The position numbers and the translations under genes are program-made. From JABJOE01 sp964344145 (GTDB lineage Bacteria > Patescibacteriota > Patescibacteriia > UBA9934), in contig CAYFME010000001.1 in the NCBI GenBank assembly GCA_964344145.1, forward strand, positions 39,416 through 103,415: a stretch of DNA of 64,000 bases, written 5' to 3'. Positions 50,929-57,859 of this stretch are shown here, piece by piece (position 1 is the first letter of the stretch; every line of letters begins with the position of its first letter). A model generated the notes under the pieces. It was not told where the DNA came from and searched no databases. It was given only the letters and a program-made list of their open reading frames with translations.

Positions 50929-51759
50929 TTAATCTTTTTGCATTCCGTATGCCCGTACGACGTTCATCAGCAGGTAAGCAACCGTAAGTGGTCCAACTCC
51001 TCCAGGGACCGGTGTGACGAATGCGGCGTGTTCTCGCGCATTGCGCGCCACGTCGCCGACAACTTTTCCAGCGAGTTTATTTGTTCCGACGTCAATGATG
51101 ATCGCGCCGTCCTTCACCATGTCCTTTGTAATAAACTCAGCGCGACCAACAGCCACAACAATGATGTCCGCAACGCGTGCTTTTGCGCCAAGCGCTCCAT
51201 CTTCAGGCGAGAAGAACTGCGCGTCGATGTCTTGCTCGGCGAGCAGGGCCATCAACGGCTCAACAAATACCTCACTGTTTGCGATCACCGCAGCTGTTTT
51301 TTGTTTTAGCGGCTGGTTGCTTGCTTGAATCAAACGCATGATCGCCAGCGCCACCGGTGGAAACAGCGAAGGTTCTCCTTGTGAACGCAGTTCGCGATTG
51401 TGCGGATGAAAGCCGTCGATGTCTTTTGTGGGATCAATCGCGGCAATGACGGCATCTTCATCCTGTCCTGGCAATGGAAGCTGAACCAGGATGCCGTGAA
51501 TATCATCACGAATATTCAGCTCCTCGATGGCTGCAATGATTTCCTCTTTCCCCGCCTCTTTATCGAATAGCTTCTTTTCAAAGTAAATTCCTGCTTCTTT
51601 TGAGGCCTCTTCTTTCAGCCGAACGTACAAGTGTGACGCAGGATCATCACCAACCAAAATCGCTGCCATCCCGGGTGGATGATCAAGCTTTGCAATGCGT
51701 TTCTTCGCTTTTTCGCGAATAGAGGCAGCAAGCTGTTTGCCTTTTAAAAGCTCAGTCAT
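50929..51759 (-). CDS. folD: FolD-type methylenetetrahydrofolate dehydrogenase/cyclohydrolase with altered cofactor loop
   Basis: 276 residues. Catalytic YVRLKEEA (Lys near 49), VQLPLPG and PTKDIDGFHPHN are intact, so folate chemistry is expected. The NADP site is changed: where FolD has CTPxG and VGRSxIVGxP, this protein reads FPPVA and VIANSEVFVEP, and the later GATVTVCHSRT-like strand is missing. It may use another cofactor or act mainly as cyclohydrolase. Encoded downstream of glyA on the same strand, which supplies methylene-THF. Confidence 0.85.
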   Translation of the reverse strand: MTELLKGKQLAASIREKAKKRIAKLDHPPGMAAILVGDDPASHLYVRLKEEASKEAGIYFEKKLFDKEAGKEEIIAAIEELNIRDDIHGILVQLPLPGQDEDAVIAAIDPTKDIDGFHPHNRELRSQGEPSLFPPVALAIMRLIQASNQPLKQKTAAVIANSEVFVEPLMALLAEQDIDAQFFSPEDGALGAKARVADIIVVAVGRAEFITKDMVKDGAIIIDVGTNKLAGKVVGDVARNAREHAAFVTPVPGGVGPLTVAYLLMNVVRAYGMQKD

Positions 51760-51780
51760 AAACGGCGCAATAATAGCCGT

Positions 51781-53055
51781 TTATTGGACGGTTGTCAATG
51801 GGAACTGGTGGGCCAGCTCTTCGACCTCCTTGCGAATCGATGCAAGTTCGTCCTCCTTAGTATGATTTGTGATAGCGCGATCAATCCATCCAGCAATCAA
51901 CTTCATCTCGTCTTCTTTCATTCCACGCGTCGTGAGCGCTGGCGTTCCCATGCGAATCCCTGACGGATCAAATGGTTTCCGTGGATCGTGCGGAACCGTA
52001 TTCTTGTTGACAGTAATGCCAGCCGCCCCAAGAGCACTTTCTGCTTGCTGACCGGTGACGTTTTTGTTTGTGAGGTTTAACAGAAGTAGGTGCGTGTTCG
52101 TTCCACCTGTCACAAGCTCGTAGTCTTTTGCCATCAACTCTTCCGCGAGCGTTTTGGCGTTGCTGACGATCTGTTGTGCGTACGTTTTAAACGCAGGTTG
52201 CATCGCTTCCTTGAGCGCCACGGCAATAGCGGCGGTTTGGTGATTATGCGGACCACCCTGGATGCCTGGAATGATCGCACGGTCAATCAATGTCGGAATA
52301 TTCTCCTTTGTGCGCTCAGCTTTCTTCAGTGGCGTAGATGGATTTCCGTTGGCGAGGATCATCGCACCGCGAGGGCCGCGAAGCGTTTTGTGCGTCGTCG
52401 TTGTCACAACATCTGCAACGCCAACCGGGTTCGGATGGACACCGCCGGCCACAAGTCCGGCAACGTGTGACATGTCGGCGAGCAAGAACGCCCCAACTTC
52501 GTCAGCGATTTTTTTGTATTCTTCCCATTCGTATTGTTGCGCGTACGCACTTCCACCGGTCACGATCAGTTTTGGACGATGCTCAAGGGCGAGCTCACGC
52601 ATCTGATCATGATCAATAAATCCATCTTTGCGACATCCGTACTGCACACTGTTGAAGTACACGCCAGAGAAGTTCACCTTCAGTCCGTGCGTCATGTGAC
52701 CGCCGTGGTAGAGCTTCAAGCCCATGATGGTGTCTCCCGGATCAAGAAGCGCAAAGTAGACCGCAATGTTTGCCGGACAACCTGAGTGGGGCTGAACGTT
52801 TGCATGGTCGGCGCCAAAGAGTTCCTTTGCGCGATCACGCGCAAGATTTTCGACAGCATCGACGTTATCACATCCACCGTAGTAGCGCATGCCAGGATAT
52901 CCTTCCGAGTATTTGTCGGTAAGACGGCTTCCAAGAGCCTCAAGAACTGCGTCAGAGGTGTGATTCTCCGACGGGATCATCTCAAGCCCTTCTTTTTGTC
53001 GCGCGACCTCTTTTGTAATCAGTTCCGCAATCTGCGGATCGTTCTTTTGTAGCAT
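51781..53055 (-). CDS. glyA: Serine hydroxymethyltransferase
   Basis: 424 residues, usual length. MIPSENHTSDAVLEALGS, KYSEGYPGMRYYGGC, NVQPHSGCPANIAVY, DMSHVAGLVAGG and the PLP-Lys motif VVTTTTHKTLRGPRG (about 220-234). Converts serine and THF to glycine and methylene-THF, the substrate of FolD encoded 21 nt downstream. A 116-bp fold-back element ends 3 nt before the ATG and separates it from AGGAGG in the leader. Confidence 0.95.
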   Translation of the reverse strand: MLQKNDPQIAELITKEVARQKEGLEMIPSENHTSDAVLEALGSRLTDKYSEGYPGMRYYGGCDNVDAVENLARDRAKELFGADHANVQPHSGCPANIAVYFALLDPGDTIMGLKLYHGGHMTHGLKVNFSGVYFNSVQYGCRKDGFIDHDQMRELALEHRPKLIVTGGSAYAQQYEWEEYKKIADEVGAFLLADMSHVAGLVAGGVHPNPVGVADVVTTTTHKTLRGPRGAMILANGNPSTPLKKAERTKENIPTLIDRAIIPGIQGGPHNHQTAAIAVALKEAMQPAFKTYAQQIVSNAKTLAEELMAKDYELVTGGTNTHLLLLNLTNKNVTGQQAESALGAAGITVNKNTVPHDPRKPFDPSGIRMGTPALTTRGMKEDEMKLIAGWIDRAITNHTKEDELASIRKEVEELAHQFPLTTVQ

Positions 53056-53058
53056 AGA

Positions 53059-53174
53059 ACTAACGTATTTGGATTATTTTCGGCTTATGGAGCCTCTGTT
53101 TGACCTCACCGTACAAATGAGTACGGCTCGGCCAAACATCTCCATGCACCGAAACTAACCTCAAATACGTTAGT
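53059..53174. repeat. 116-bp fold-back element in the glyA leader
   Basis: The ends are a perfect 13-bp inverted repeat, ACTAACGTATTTG and CAAATACGTTAGT; pairing continues imperfectly to the centre GTAC-AAATGA-GTAC at 53111-53124. Confidence 0.85.
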
Positions 53175-53240
53175 CCGATATATGGAGATACTGACGAAAT
53201 CCTCCTACATTTTTTGCGTTGGGTCGCGTTGCATGCCGCG

Positions 53241-53249
53241 ATTATACCA
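53241..53249 (-). promoter_or_regulatory. Extended -10 promoter of glyA
   Basis: On the minus strand TGG then TATAAT (53241-53246); +1 near 53234, giving a leader of about 180 nt that holds the fold-back element. Confidence 0.6.
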
Positions 53250-53251
53250 TA

Positions 53252-53257
53252 TATACT
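53252..53257 (+). promoter_or_regulatory. -10 box of murC giving a leaderless mRNA
   Basis: TATACT ends 6 nt before ATG 53264. It nearly abuts the glyA -10 box on the other strand, so the two divergent promoters cannot easily fire together. Confidence 0.55.
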
Positions 53258-53263
53258 GAGCGC

Positions 53264-54631
53264 ATGATCTCGGCAAAGAACGTGCATATCGTCGGAATTG
53301 GAGGGATTGGGACGTCAGCGGTGGCGAAGTGGTTTTTGGCGCGTGGAGCAACGGTTTCGGGCTCCGATGTTCACGAAAGTTCGATCGTTGAGGGGCTGCG
53401 CAAGCGGGGGGTAGACGTGCGGCTTGGGCACTTTGCGGAGAATGTTCCGCGCGAGTGTGATCTTTTGGTGTACACGCGCGCGGCCGACGCTACGAACGTT
53501 GAACGCCAGTACGCTTCTGGCAATGGCATCACGCAGATGTCGTATCCAGAATTTCTTGGTGCGCTCGCAAAAGAACATAGGACGATCGCCGTGAGTGGCA
53601 CGAACGGAAAGAGTACAACCACGGCGATGATCGCACATATGTTGATTGCGGCTGGTCTTGATCCAACGGTGATTGTTGGTACGCAAGTTCCGGGATGGGA
53701 TGACGGTAATCTGCACATCGGTGAAGGAGATTGGCTCGTGGTTGAGGCGTGCGAGCATATGGAGAGTATGCTTGAGATCGCGCCAAACATTGCTGTGGTA
53801 ACCAACATCGAAGAAGATCATCTTGATTACTACCGTGACCTTGATCACATCCGCGAAGCGTTTCAGAAATGGATTGATTCCGCAGACCAGGTTGTTCTGA
53901 ATGCACAGGATGAACAAAGCTCCCATCTCGACGACCAACGGGAGGAGAGATCTACTGGCATAAATAGATCTCTCGCTGACGCTCGAGATGGGGAAAGGGT
54001 GTATTGGTTTGACATGCAAGACCGAGAGGTTGGTGATGATCAGCAGATGTTCCGAGTTGATAACGAGCGTTATCGTATTCCGATTCCCGGTGCGTTTAAC
54101 TGTGCGAATGCGGCTGCCGCCGTGCGGGTTGGAAAGATGCTCGAGCTTGAGCAGGAAACGATCGTCGAGGCGCTCGCAACGTTTCCAGGAACATGGCGTC
54201 GGTTTGAAAAGGTTGGCACGTGGAAAAAGGCGGATATCTTTTCTGACTACGCCCATCATCCAACGGCCGTTGTTGGCGCGATCGAGGCGTTTAAGGAGTT
54301 TTATCCTTCGCGTCGACTGGTTGTGGTATTTGAGCCGCACCAGCACTCTCGTACGCACGAGATGTTCGATCAGTTCGTAGAGTCATTCGACCAAGCGGAT
54401 GTGTTGATTTTGTCTGAGATTTACGAGGTCGCTGGACGTACCGAAGAGCGCTTTGAGTCATCAAAAGACATGGCTGATCATGTACGTAATCGCGGGACGA
54501 TTGAGAAAGTGTTGTATGCGAAGGATTTGAACGAAGCAGAAGACCATCTGCGCTACATCGTTGAAAAAGAAGACGTGATTGTTTGTATGGGTGCTGGTTC
54601 GATTGATTCACTTGCAAGAAAACTCGTGTGA
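53264..54631 (+). CDS. murC: UDP-N-acetylmuramate-L-alanine ligase with a palindrome-encoded insert
   Basis: 455 residues. HIVGIGGIGTSAVAKWFLA, the ATP loop AVSGTNGKSTTTAMI (about 108-122), EACEHMESML, TNIEEDHLDYY and DYAHHPTAV identify MurC, which adds the first amino acid to UDP-MurNAc in the cytoplasm. Residues about 220-244 (SHLDDQREERSTGI to DARDGE) are encoded by a 74-bp fold-back element (53921-53994) kept in frame, in a region where other Mur ligases have a surface loop. Overlaps murB by 4 nt. Confidence 0.95.
   Translation: MISAKNVHIVGIGGIGTSAVAKWFLARGATVSGSDVHESSIVEGLRKRGVDVRLGHFAENVPRECDLLVYTRAADATNVERQYASGNGITQMSYPEFLGALAKEHRTIAVSGTNGKSTTTAMIAHMLIAAGLDPTVIVGTQVPGWDDGNLHIGEGDWLVVEACEHMESMLEIAPNIAVVTNIEEDHLDYYRDLDHIREAFQKWIDSADQVVLNAQDEQSSHLDDQREERSTGINRSLADARDGERVYWFDMQDREVGDDQQMFRVDNERYRIPIPGAFNCANAAAAVRVGKMLELEQETIVEALATFPGTWRRFEKVGTWKKADIFSDYAHHPTAVVGAIEAFKEFYPSRRLVVVFEPHQHSRTHEMFDQFVESFDQADVLILSEIYEVAGRTEERFESSKDMADHVRNRGTIEKVLYAKDLNEAEDHLRYIVEKEDVIVCMGAGSIDSLARKLV
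53921..53994. repeat. 74-bp fold-back element in frame within murC
   Basis: Outer ends TCCCATCTCGA and TCGAGATGGGGA, inner perfect stem AGAGATCTA and TAGATCTCT around 10 nt. Its left arm is found inverted at 50163-50194. Confidence 0.9.
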
Positions 54632-55581
54632 ACACGCTGAAGGAATTATTTGGAGACCGTTTTAAAGAAAACGAACCACTTGCAAAGCATTTGAACTTTC
54701 GTATTGGTGGGCCGGCGAAGTGGTTTGTTGAGGTTCGAACGATCGAGGAGTTGCAGCACGCGTTGTCGATCGCAAAAGACAACGGTGTGCAAACGTTTGT
54801 GCTGGGCGGTGGATCAAATACGCTTGCGAGCGATGAAGGATTTGATGGTTTAGTTGTTAAACTCGCTTTGCGCAATTTTCAAATCGACGGCACGACGGTT
54901 GTCGCCGATGCGGGTGTGATCTCTGCGGCCCTCGCGCGTGAGACAGCGAAGGCCGGTTTGGAAGGGTTTGCGTGGGCTATTTCTCTTCCTGGAACTATTG
55001 GTGGCGGTGTTCGAGGGAACGCCGGATGCTTTGGTGGAGAAATGAAAGACGTTGTTTCGAAAGTAGAAGTGCTGCGCGATGGTGCTATTGTCGAAATCCC
55101 AGCGGCTGAGATGAACTTTGGCTATCGAGATTCTGCTGTGAAGCATAACGACGACATCGTTCTGCGCGCGTGGATGGAGCTGAAAGCTGGAGATGCTGAT
55201 GTCCTTATGCAACAACTCGCAGACACCGTTGAGGCGCGAAAGTCCTCACAGCCGCTACACGCCGGATCAGCAGGATGTATCTTTAAGAATTTTGAGTTTG
55301 ACGACGCGTCGGATGTTGAGAAACTGACAGCGGCGGTGGATGTTCCAGAGGCGATGCTGGAGAACAAACGGATTTCCGCAGGATGGCTTATTGATCAGGC
55401 TGATTTGAAGGGTACCCGCATCGGCGACGCGCAGATCAGCGACGAACATGGAAACTTTTTGATTAACCATGGGAAAGCGACGGCCGACGAGGTCGTTCAG
55501 CTCATTGCGATCGTCAAAACACGCCTCCGCGATCAGTTTGGTGTACAATTACAAGAGGAGGTTCACTATCTTGGTTTTTAA
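54628..55581 (+). CDS. murB: UDP-N-acetylenolpyruvoylglucosamine reductase
   Basis: 317 residues from GTG overlapping the murC stop. HLNFRIGGPAKWFVEV, GGGSNTLASDEGFDGLVV (FAD), ISLPGTIGGGVRGNAGCFGGE, the catalytic Ser region AGSAGCIFKNFE and the terminal Glu in LQEEVHYLGF. It reduces UDP-GlcNAc-enolpyruvate to UDP-MurNAc with NADPH. Located with murC as in many bacteria. Confidence 0.95.
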   Translation: MNTLKELFGDRFKENEPLAKHLNFRIGGPAKWFVEVRTIEELQHALSIAKDNGVQTFVLGGGSNTLASDEGFDGLVVKLALRNFQIDGTTVVADAGVISAALARETAKAGLEGFAWAISLPGTIGGGVRGNAGCFGGEMKDVVSKVEVLRDGAIVEIPAAEMNFGYRDSAVKHNDDIVLRAWMELKAGDADVLMQQLADTVEARKSSQPLHAGSAGCIFKNFEFDDASDVEKLTAAVDVPEAMLENKRISAGWLIDQADLKGTRIGDAQISDEHGNFLINHGKATADEVVQLIAIVKTRLRDQFGVQLQEEVHYLGF

Positions 55582-55590
55582 TCATTCAAT

Positions 55591-55896
55591 ATGCGATTGA
55601 CTGAAATCAAAGGGACAAACATGGATCTTACGCAGGCAATTAAGGATCATGTTGAAAAACGACTGGGAAAACTTTCAAGGCTCACAAAAGGTATTGAGCC
55701 ATGTGACATCGCGGCAGACGTCGGCAAGACGACAGGAGGGCAGCAAAAAGGAAAGATTTTTCGTGCAGAGTTTAATATGAATGTGCCCGGCACGCTGCTG
55801 CGGGCAGAATCAACGCAAGAAGATTTATACGTTGCGATTAATATCGCGGCAAAAGAGTTGAAGCGACAAGTAAAAGAATATCGTAAAAAGCGCTAA
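55591..55896 (+). CDS. hpf: Ribosome hibernation-promoting factor, short form
   Basis: 101 residues. IKGTNMDLTQAIKDHVEKRL at about 6-25, VGKTTGGQQKGKIFRAEFN and LYVAINIAAKELKRQVKEYRKKR match the HPF/YfiA S30AE fold that blocks the 30S decoding region in resting cells. The long-form C-terminal dimerisation domain is absent. Follows murB by 9 nt. Confidence 0.9.
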   Translation: MRLTEIKGTNMDLTQAIKDHVEKRLGKLSRLTKGIEPCDIAADVGKTTGGQQKGKIFRAEFNMNVPGTLLRAESTQEDLYVAINIAAKELKRQVKEYRKKR

Positions 55897-55897
55897 T

Positions 55898-56269
55898 ATG
55901 CGCCGTTCCCGTTGGATAAGTTGGCCTTACCTCTCATTTTTTGTTTCTCTTTTACCATCTGCGCTGGCTATTTGGTTCATTGATGTGAGCCTGACCTGGT
56001 GGATCGCCATTGCGGTGTTGTTGTTTTCTGCTGTAGGTATGACGTTGCCGCATGTATTTGCCCGAGCATCGTGGAGACTTTGGGAGAGATTCCTCTTAGT
56101 AGTTCTTATTTTGCTCGTCTTGGGGTACGTCCTATGGGTCCCCTTGGGAATGTTCGCATCACACGGAGGGATTGCTGTCGTTTATGCAATGTATTTGTAT
56201 CTGGCTGTGTTATTTGTGCCGACGAACCTCTTTCTTGCAACGGTATATCACAAACAAAAAAAGCCCTAG
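55898..56269 (+). CDS. Small integral membrane protein
   Basis: 123 residues with four hydrophobic segments (about 10-30, 33-52, 62-82, 90-115) and positively charged ends. Directly after hpf (1-nt gap), hence co-transcribed with murC-murB-hpf. Not recognised. Its stop codon lies within the terminator hairpin. Confidence 0.65.
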   Translation: MRRSRWISWPYLSFFVSLLPSALAIWFIDVSLTWWIAIAVLLFSAVGMTLPHVFARASWRLWERFLLVVLILLVLGYVLWVPLGMFASHGGIAVVYAMYLYLAVLFVPTNLFLATVYHKQKKP

Positions 56270-56276
56270 GGCTTTC
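56258..56276. terminator. Hairpin terminator at the end of the murC operon
   Basis: AAAGCCC-TA-GGGCTTT with A and T flanks; could also stop the minus-strand mini-operon from the other side. Confidence 0.7.
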
Positions 56277-56283
56277 GTTGTGA

Positions 56284-56430
56284 AGTACGTTCGCGGCACA
56301 AGCATGGAATGCCGCTAACGCACATCGCAACGTTTTTTTGTTTCGCCTTAGAGATCACGAGTGACTCATGGTCTCACTCAGCGGTCGCCCAGGAAGTCCC
56401 GGGCGACACACGTCGTTGAAGGGTTGAAGG
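56284..56430 (-). repeat. Mini-operon spacer repeat, copy R1
   Basis: About 147 bp, closely similar to R3. Hairpin H1 (56285-56323) has the loop CAAGCATGGAA on the plus strand, followed by GAGATCACGAGTGACTCATG and the hairpin CGCCCGGG-ACTT-CCTGGGCG on the minus strand. No gene follows it in the minus direction. Confidence 0.8.
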
Positions 56431-56437
56431 GGCTTGT

Positions 56438-56731
56438 TCAGGCCGCGAGCAGCCGGCGCGCGCGAGCGGTGTCCTCGGCGAGCACGAGCTGCACCATGAC
56501 GGTGCCGGACACGCTCTTCTTGAGGACGGCGGGGCCGAAGCCGCGCAGGTTCGCGCGGATGTCGACCCACTGGTCGTCCAGCCGGCGCTCGTCGCCGTAG
56601 ATGTCCTTGACCTTCTGACCGCTGTCGTCACCGGTCGCCCGCGCGAGCTTCGCCCACTCGACGGGCTCGGCATCGCTCAGGACGGGGTTGATGAACAGGT
56701 CAGCGAGCAGGGGCAGGGGGGAGTGGCGCAT
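56438..56731 (-). CDS. Small high-GC hypothetical protein, third gene of the mini-operon
   Basis: 97 residues. GGAG lies 5 nt before the ATG. Sequence MRHSPLPLLADLFINP, then a charged middle part (GQKVKDIYGDERRLDDQW) and a hydrophobic C-terminal strand (VSGTVMVQLVLAEDTARA). No signal peptide; no family recognised. Very GC-rich third positions. Probably read together with the two genes upstream on the minus strand. Confidence 0.55.
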   Translation of the reverse strand: MRHSPLPLLADLFINPVLSDAEPVEWAKLARATGDDSGQKVKDIYGDERRLDDQWVDIRANLRGFGPAVLKKSVSGTVMVQLVLAEDTARARRLLAA

Positions 56732-56747
56732 GTAAGCTCCAGGTTGA

Positions 56748-56878
56748 GGTGCGCGAAGGGCATATCGTTGATACACACTTTGCGCACCTTTGGAGTTTCG
56801 CCTCAGAGATCACGATCAAGTCGTGAGCTCAGTCGGTGGCCGAGTACGCTGGCCAAGCGATCGAAGGGTTGAAGGTTG
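56748..56878 (-). repeat. Mini-operon spacer repeat, copy R2 (diverged)
   Basis: Keeps the outer H1 stem GGTGCGC/GCGCACC (56748-56788), CTCAGAGATCACGA and GAAGGGTTGAAGG, but the inner parts differ from R1 and R3. Confidence 0.7.
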
Positions 56879-56892
56879 CGGCTCGACGGTGC

Positions 56893-57210
56893 TCAGAGGA
56901 TGAAGCGCTGGTGGATCACCAGCTTGACGTCGTCCTCGGGCCAGTACAGGCAGATGGCGCCGTCGATGCCATCGACGTTGCAGTCGGTGATCTCGATGTC
57001 GCTCTCGGGGACCTCGACGGTCGCGTCGGGGGTCGCGAGGAGCTCGAGCGTCTTCATGAGCTGCGGGTCGACGTCACGGCCGGTCTGCGGGAAGGTCTCC
57101 ACGCGCTGCAGCTCGATCGCTGCGATCGCGTCGTCCACGAGGAACGAGCCGAGCGTGAGCGTGAGACCGAAGCCGGCGAGGAAGGCCGTGAACAGGGTGG
57201 AACGGGACAT
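56893..57210 (-). CDS. Small exported or membrane-anchored high-GC protein, second gene of the mini-operon
   Basis: 105 residues. GGAG lies 5 nt before the ATG. An N-terminal hydrophobic segment (STLFTAFLAGFGLTLTLGSF, about 4-23) acts as signal or anchor; the rest is acidic with two Cys (ITDCNVDGIDGAICLYW), which could form a disulfide outside the cell. No family recognised. Confidence 0.6.
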   Translation of the reverse strand: MSRSTLFTAFLAGFGLTLTLGSFLVDDAIAAIELQRVETFPQTGRDVDPQLMKTLELLATPDATVEVPESDIEITDCNVDGIDGAICLYWPEDDVKLVIHQRFIL

Positions 57211-57222
57211 GCTGTCTCCAGG

Positions 57223-57370
57223 TTGCAGGGTGCGTTCGAGGTACAAGCATGGAATACCTCGGACGCACGCCACAACGTTCCACCTCAGAGATCACGAGTG
57301 ACTCATAGTCTCAGTCAGCGGCCGCCCAGGGGAGAGTCCCAGGCGACACACGTCAGTAGAAGGTTGAAGG
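57223..57370 (-). repeat. Mini-operon spacer repeat, copy R3
   Basis: H1 hairpin GTGCGTTCGAGGTA / TACCTCGGACGCAC (57230-57268) with the same 11-nt loop as R1. Two base pairs differ from R1 by compensatory changes (A-T for C-G, T-A for C-G). Confidence 0.8.
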
Positions 57371-57388
57371 TGGAGCTGCGCTGACGGA

Positions 57389-57586
57389 TCAGAGCGAGGC
57401 GAGCGCCCCGGTCTTGTCGGTGTCGTCGCAGAAGTCGCCCGGGCTGGGCAGACAGGCCTTGCCGTCCTCGATGTCGCTCACGGTGTTGCCGAGGGTCTCC
57501 ATGCTGGGGAGCATGGTCGCGGCGGGGGCCGCGAAGCCGACGACGGTGAGCGAGAGAAGGGCGGCGATCTGGAGGAAGCGGGTCAT
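57389..57586 (-). CDS. Small secreted high-GC peptide, first gene of the mini-operon
   Basis: 65 residues; GGAGG 10 nt before ATG. MTRFLQIAALLSLTVVGFAA is a signal peptide, with AAPAAT as a plausible cleavage region, leaving a mature peptide of about 40 residues with two Cys (CLPSPGDFC). Driven by a consensus minus-strand promoter at 57688-57716 with a ~95-nt leader. Function unknown; a surface or secreted peptide is inferred. Confidence 0.6.
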   Translation of the reverse strand: MTRFLQIAALLSLTVVGFAAPAATMLPSMETLGNTVSDIEDGKACLPSPGDFCDDTDKTGALASL

Positions 57587-57687
57587 TGGTGTTGGACCTC
57601 CGTTTGGCACTAGGAATGGCGCGCCGGTCCTGGAAAACCAGTCTTTACTGGACTTCACAGCACCGCCTAAGCTTTCTTAGGAGAGGT

Positions 57688-57716
57688 AGAATAGCATAAT
57701 TTACCACTTTTGTCAA
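57688..57716 (-). promoter_or_regulatory. Promoter of the minus-strand mini-operon
   Basis: On the minus strand TTGACA (57711-57716), 17-nt spacer, TATTCT (57688-57693). Confidence 0.75.
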
Positions 57717-57728
57717 GTATTACTTTAC

Positions 57729-57765
57729 ATAAGCAAAACGGCTCGAAATGAGCCGTTTTGCTTAT
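57729..57765. terminator. Perfect 16-bp hairpin, bidirectional terminator
   Basis: ATAAGCAAAACGGCTC, loop GAAAT, GAGCCGTTTTGCTTAT. It separates the divergent promoters of the mini-operon and the long RNA. Confidence 0.7.
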
Positions 57766-57796
57766 TATAGGTCCTATAAGTCGTATAGGACCTATA
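57766..57796. repeat. Perfect 13-bp inverted repeat directly after the terminator
   Basis: TATAGGTCCTATA, AGTCG, TATAGGACCTATA. It lies 28 nt upstream of the long-RNA -35 box and could be a regulator site. Confidence 0.8.
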
Positions 57797-57824
57797 GGAC
57801 AAATATTCACTTGCTTTGCGGCAC

Positions 57825-57853
57825 TTGACAAGAATGGCAAATTATGCTACAAT
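57825..57853 (+). promoter_or_regulatory. Near-perfect promoter of the long structured RNA
   Basis: TTGACA (57825-57830), 17-nt spacer ending in TGC, TACAAT (57848-57853); +1 near 57860. Confidence 0.85.
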
Positions 57854-57859
57854 GCGTTT

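Noticed and set aside
56284..57370. Integron attC sites between the mini-operon genes
   Set aside because: The RYYYAAC/GTTRRRY core boxes are not convincing and no integrase gene is in the window. Only a cassette-like layout is claimed.
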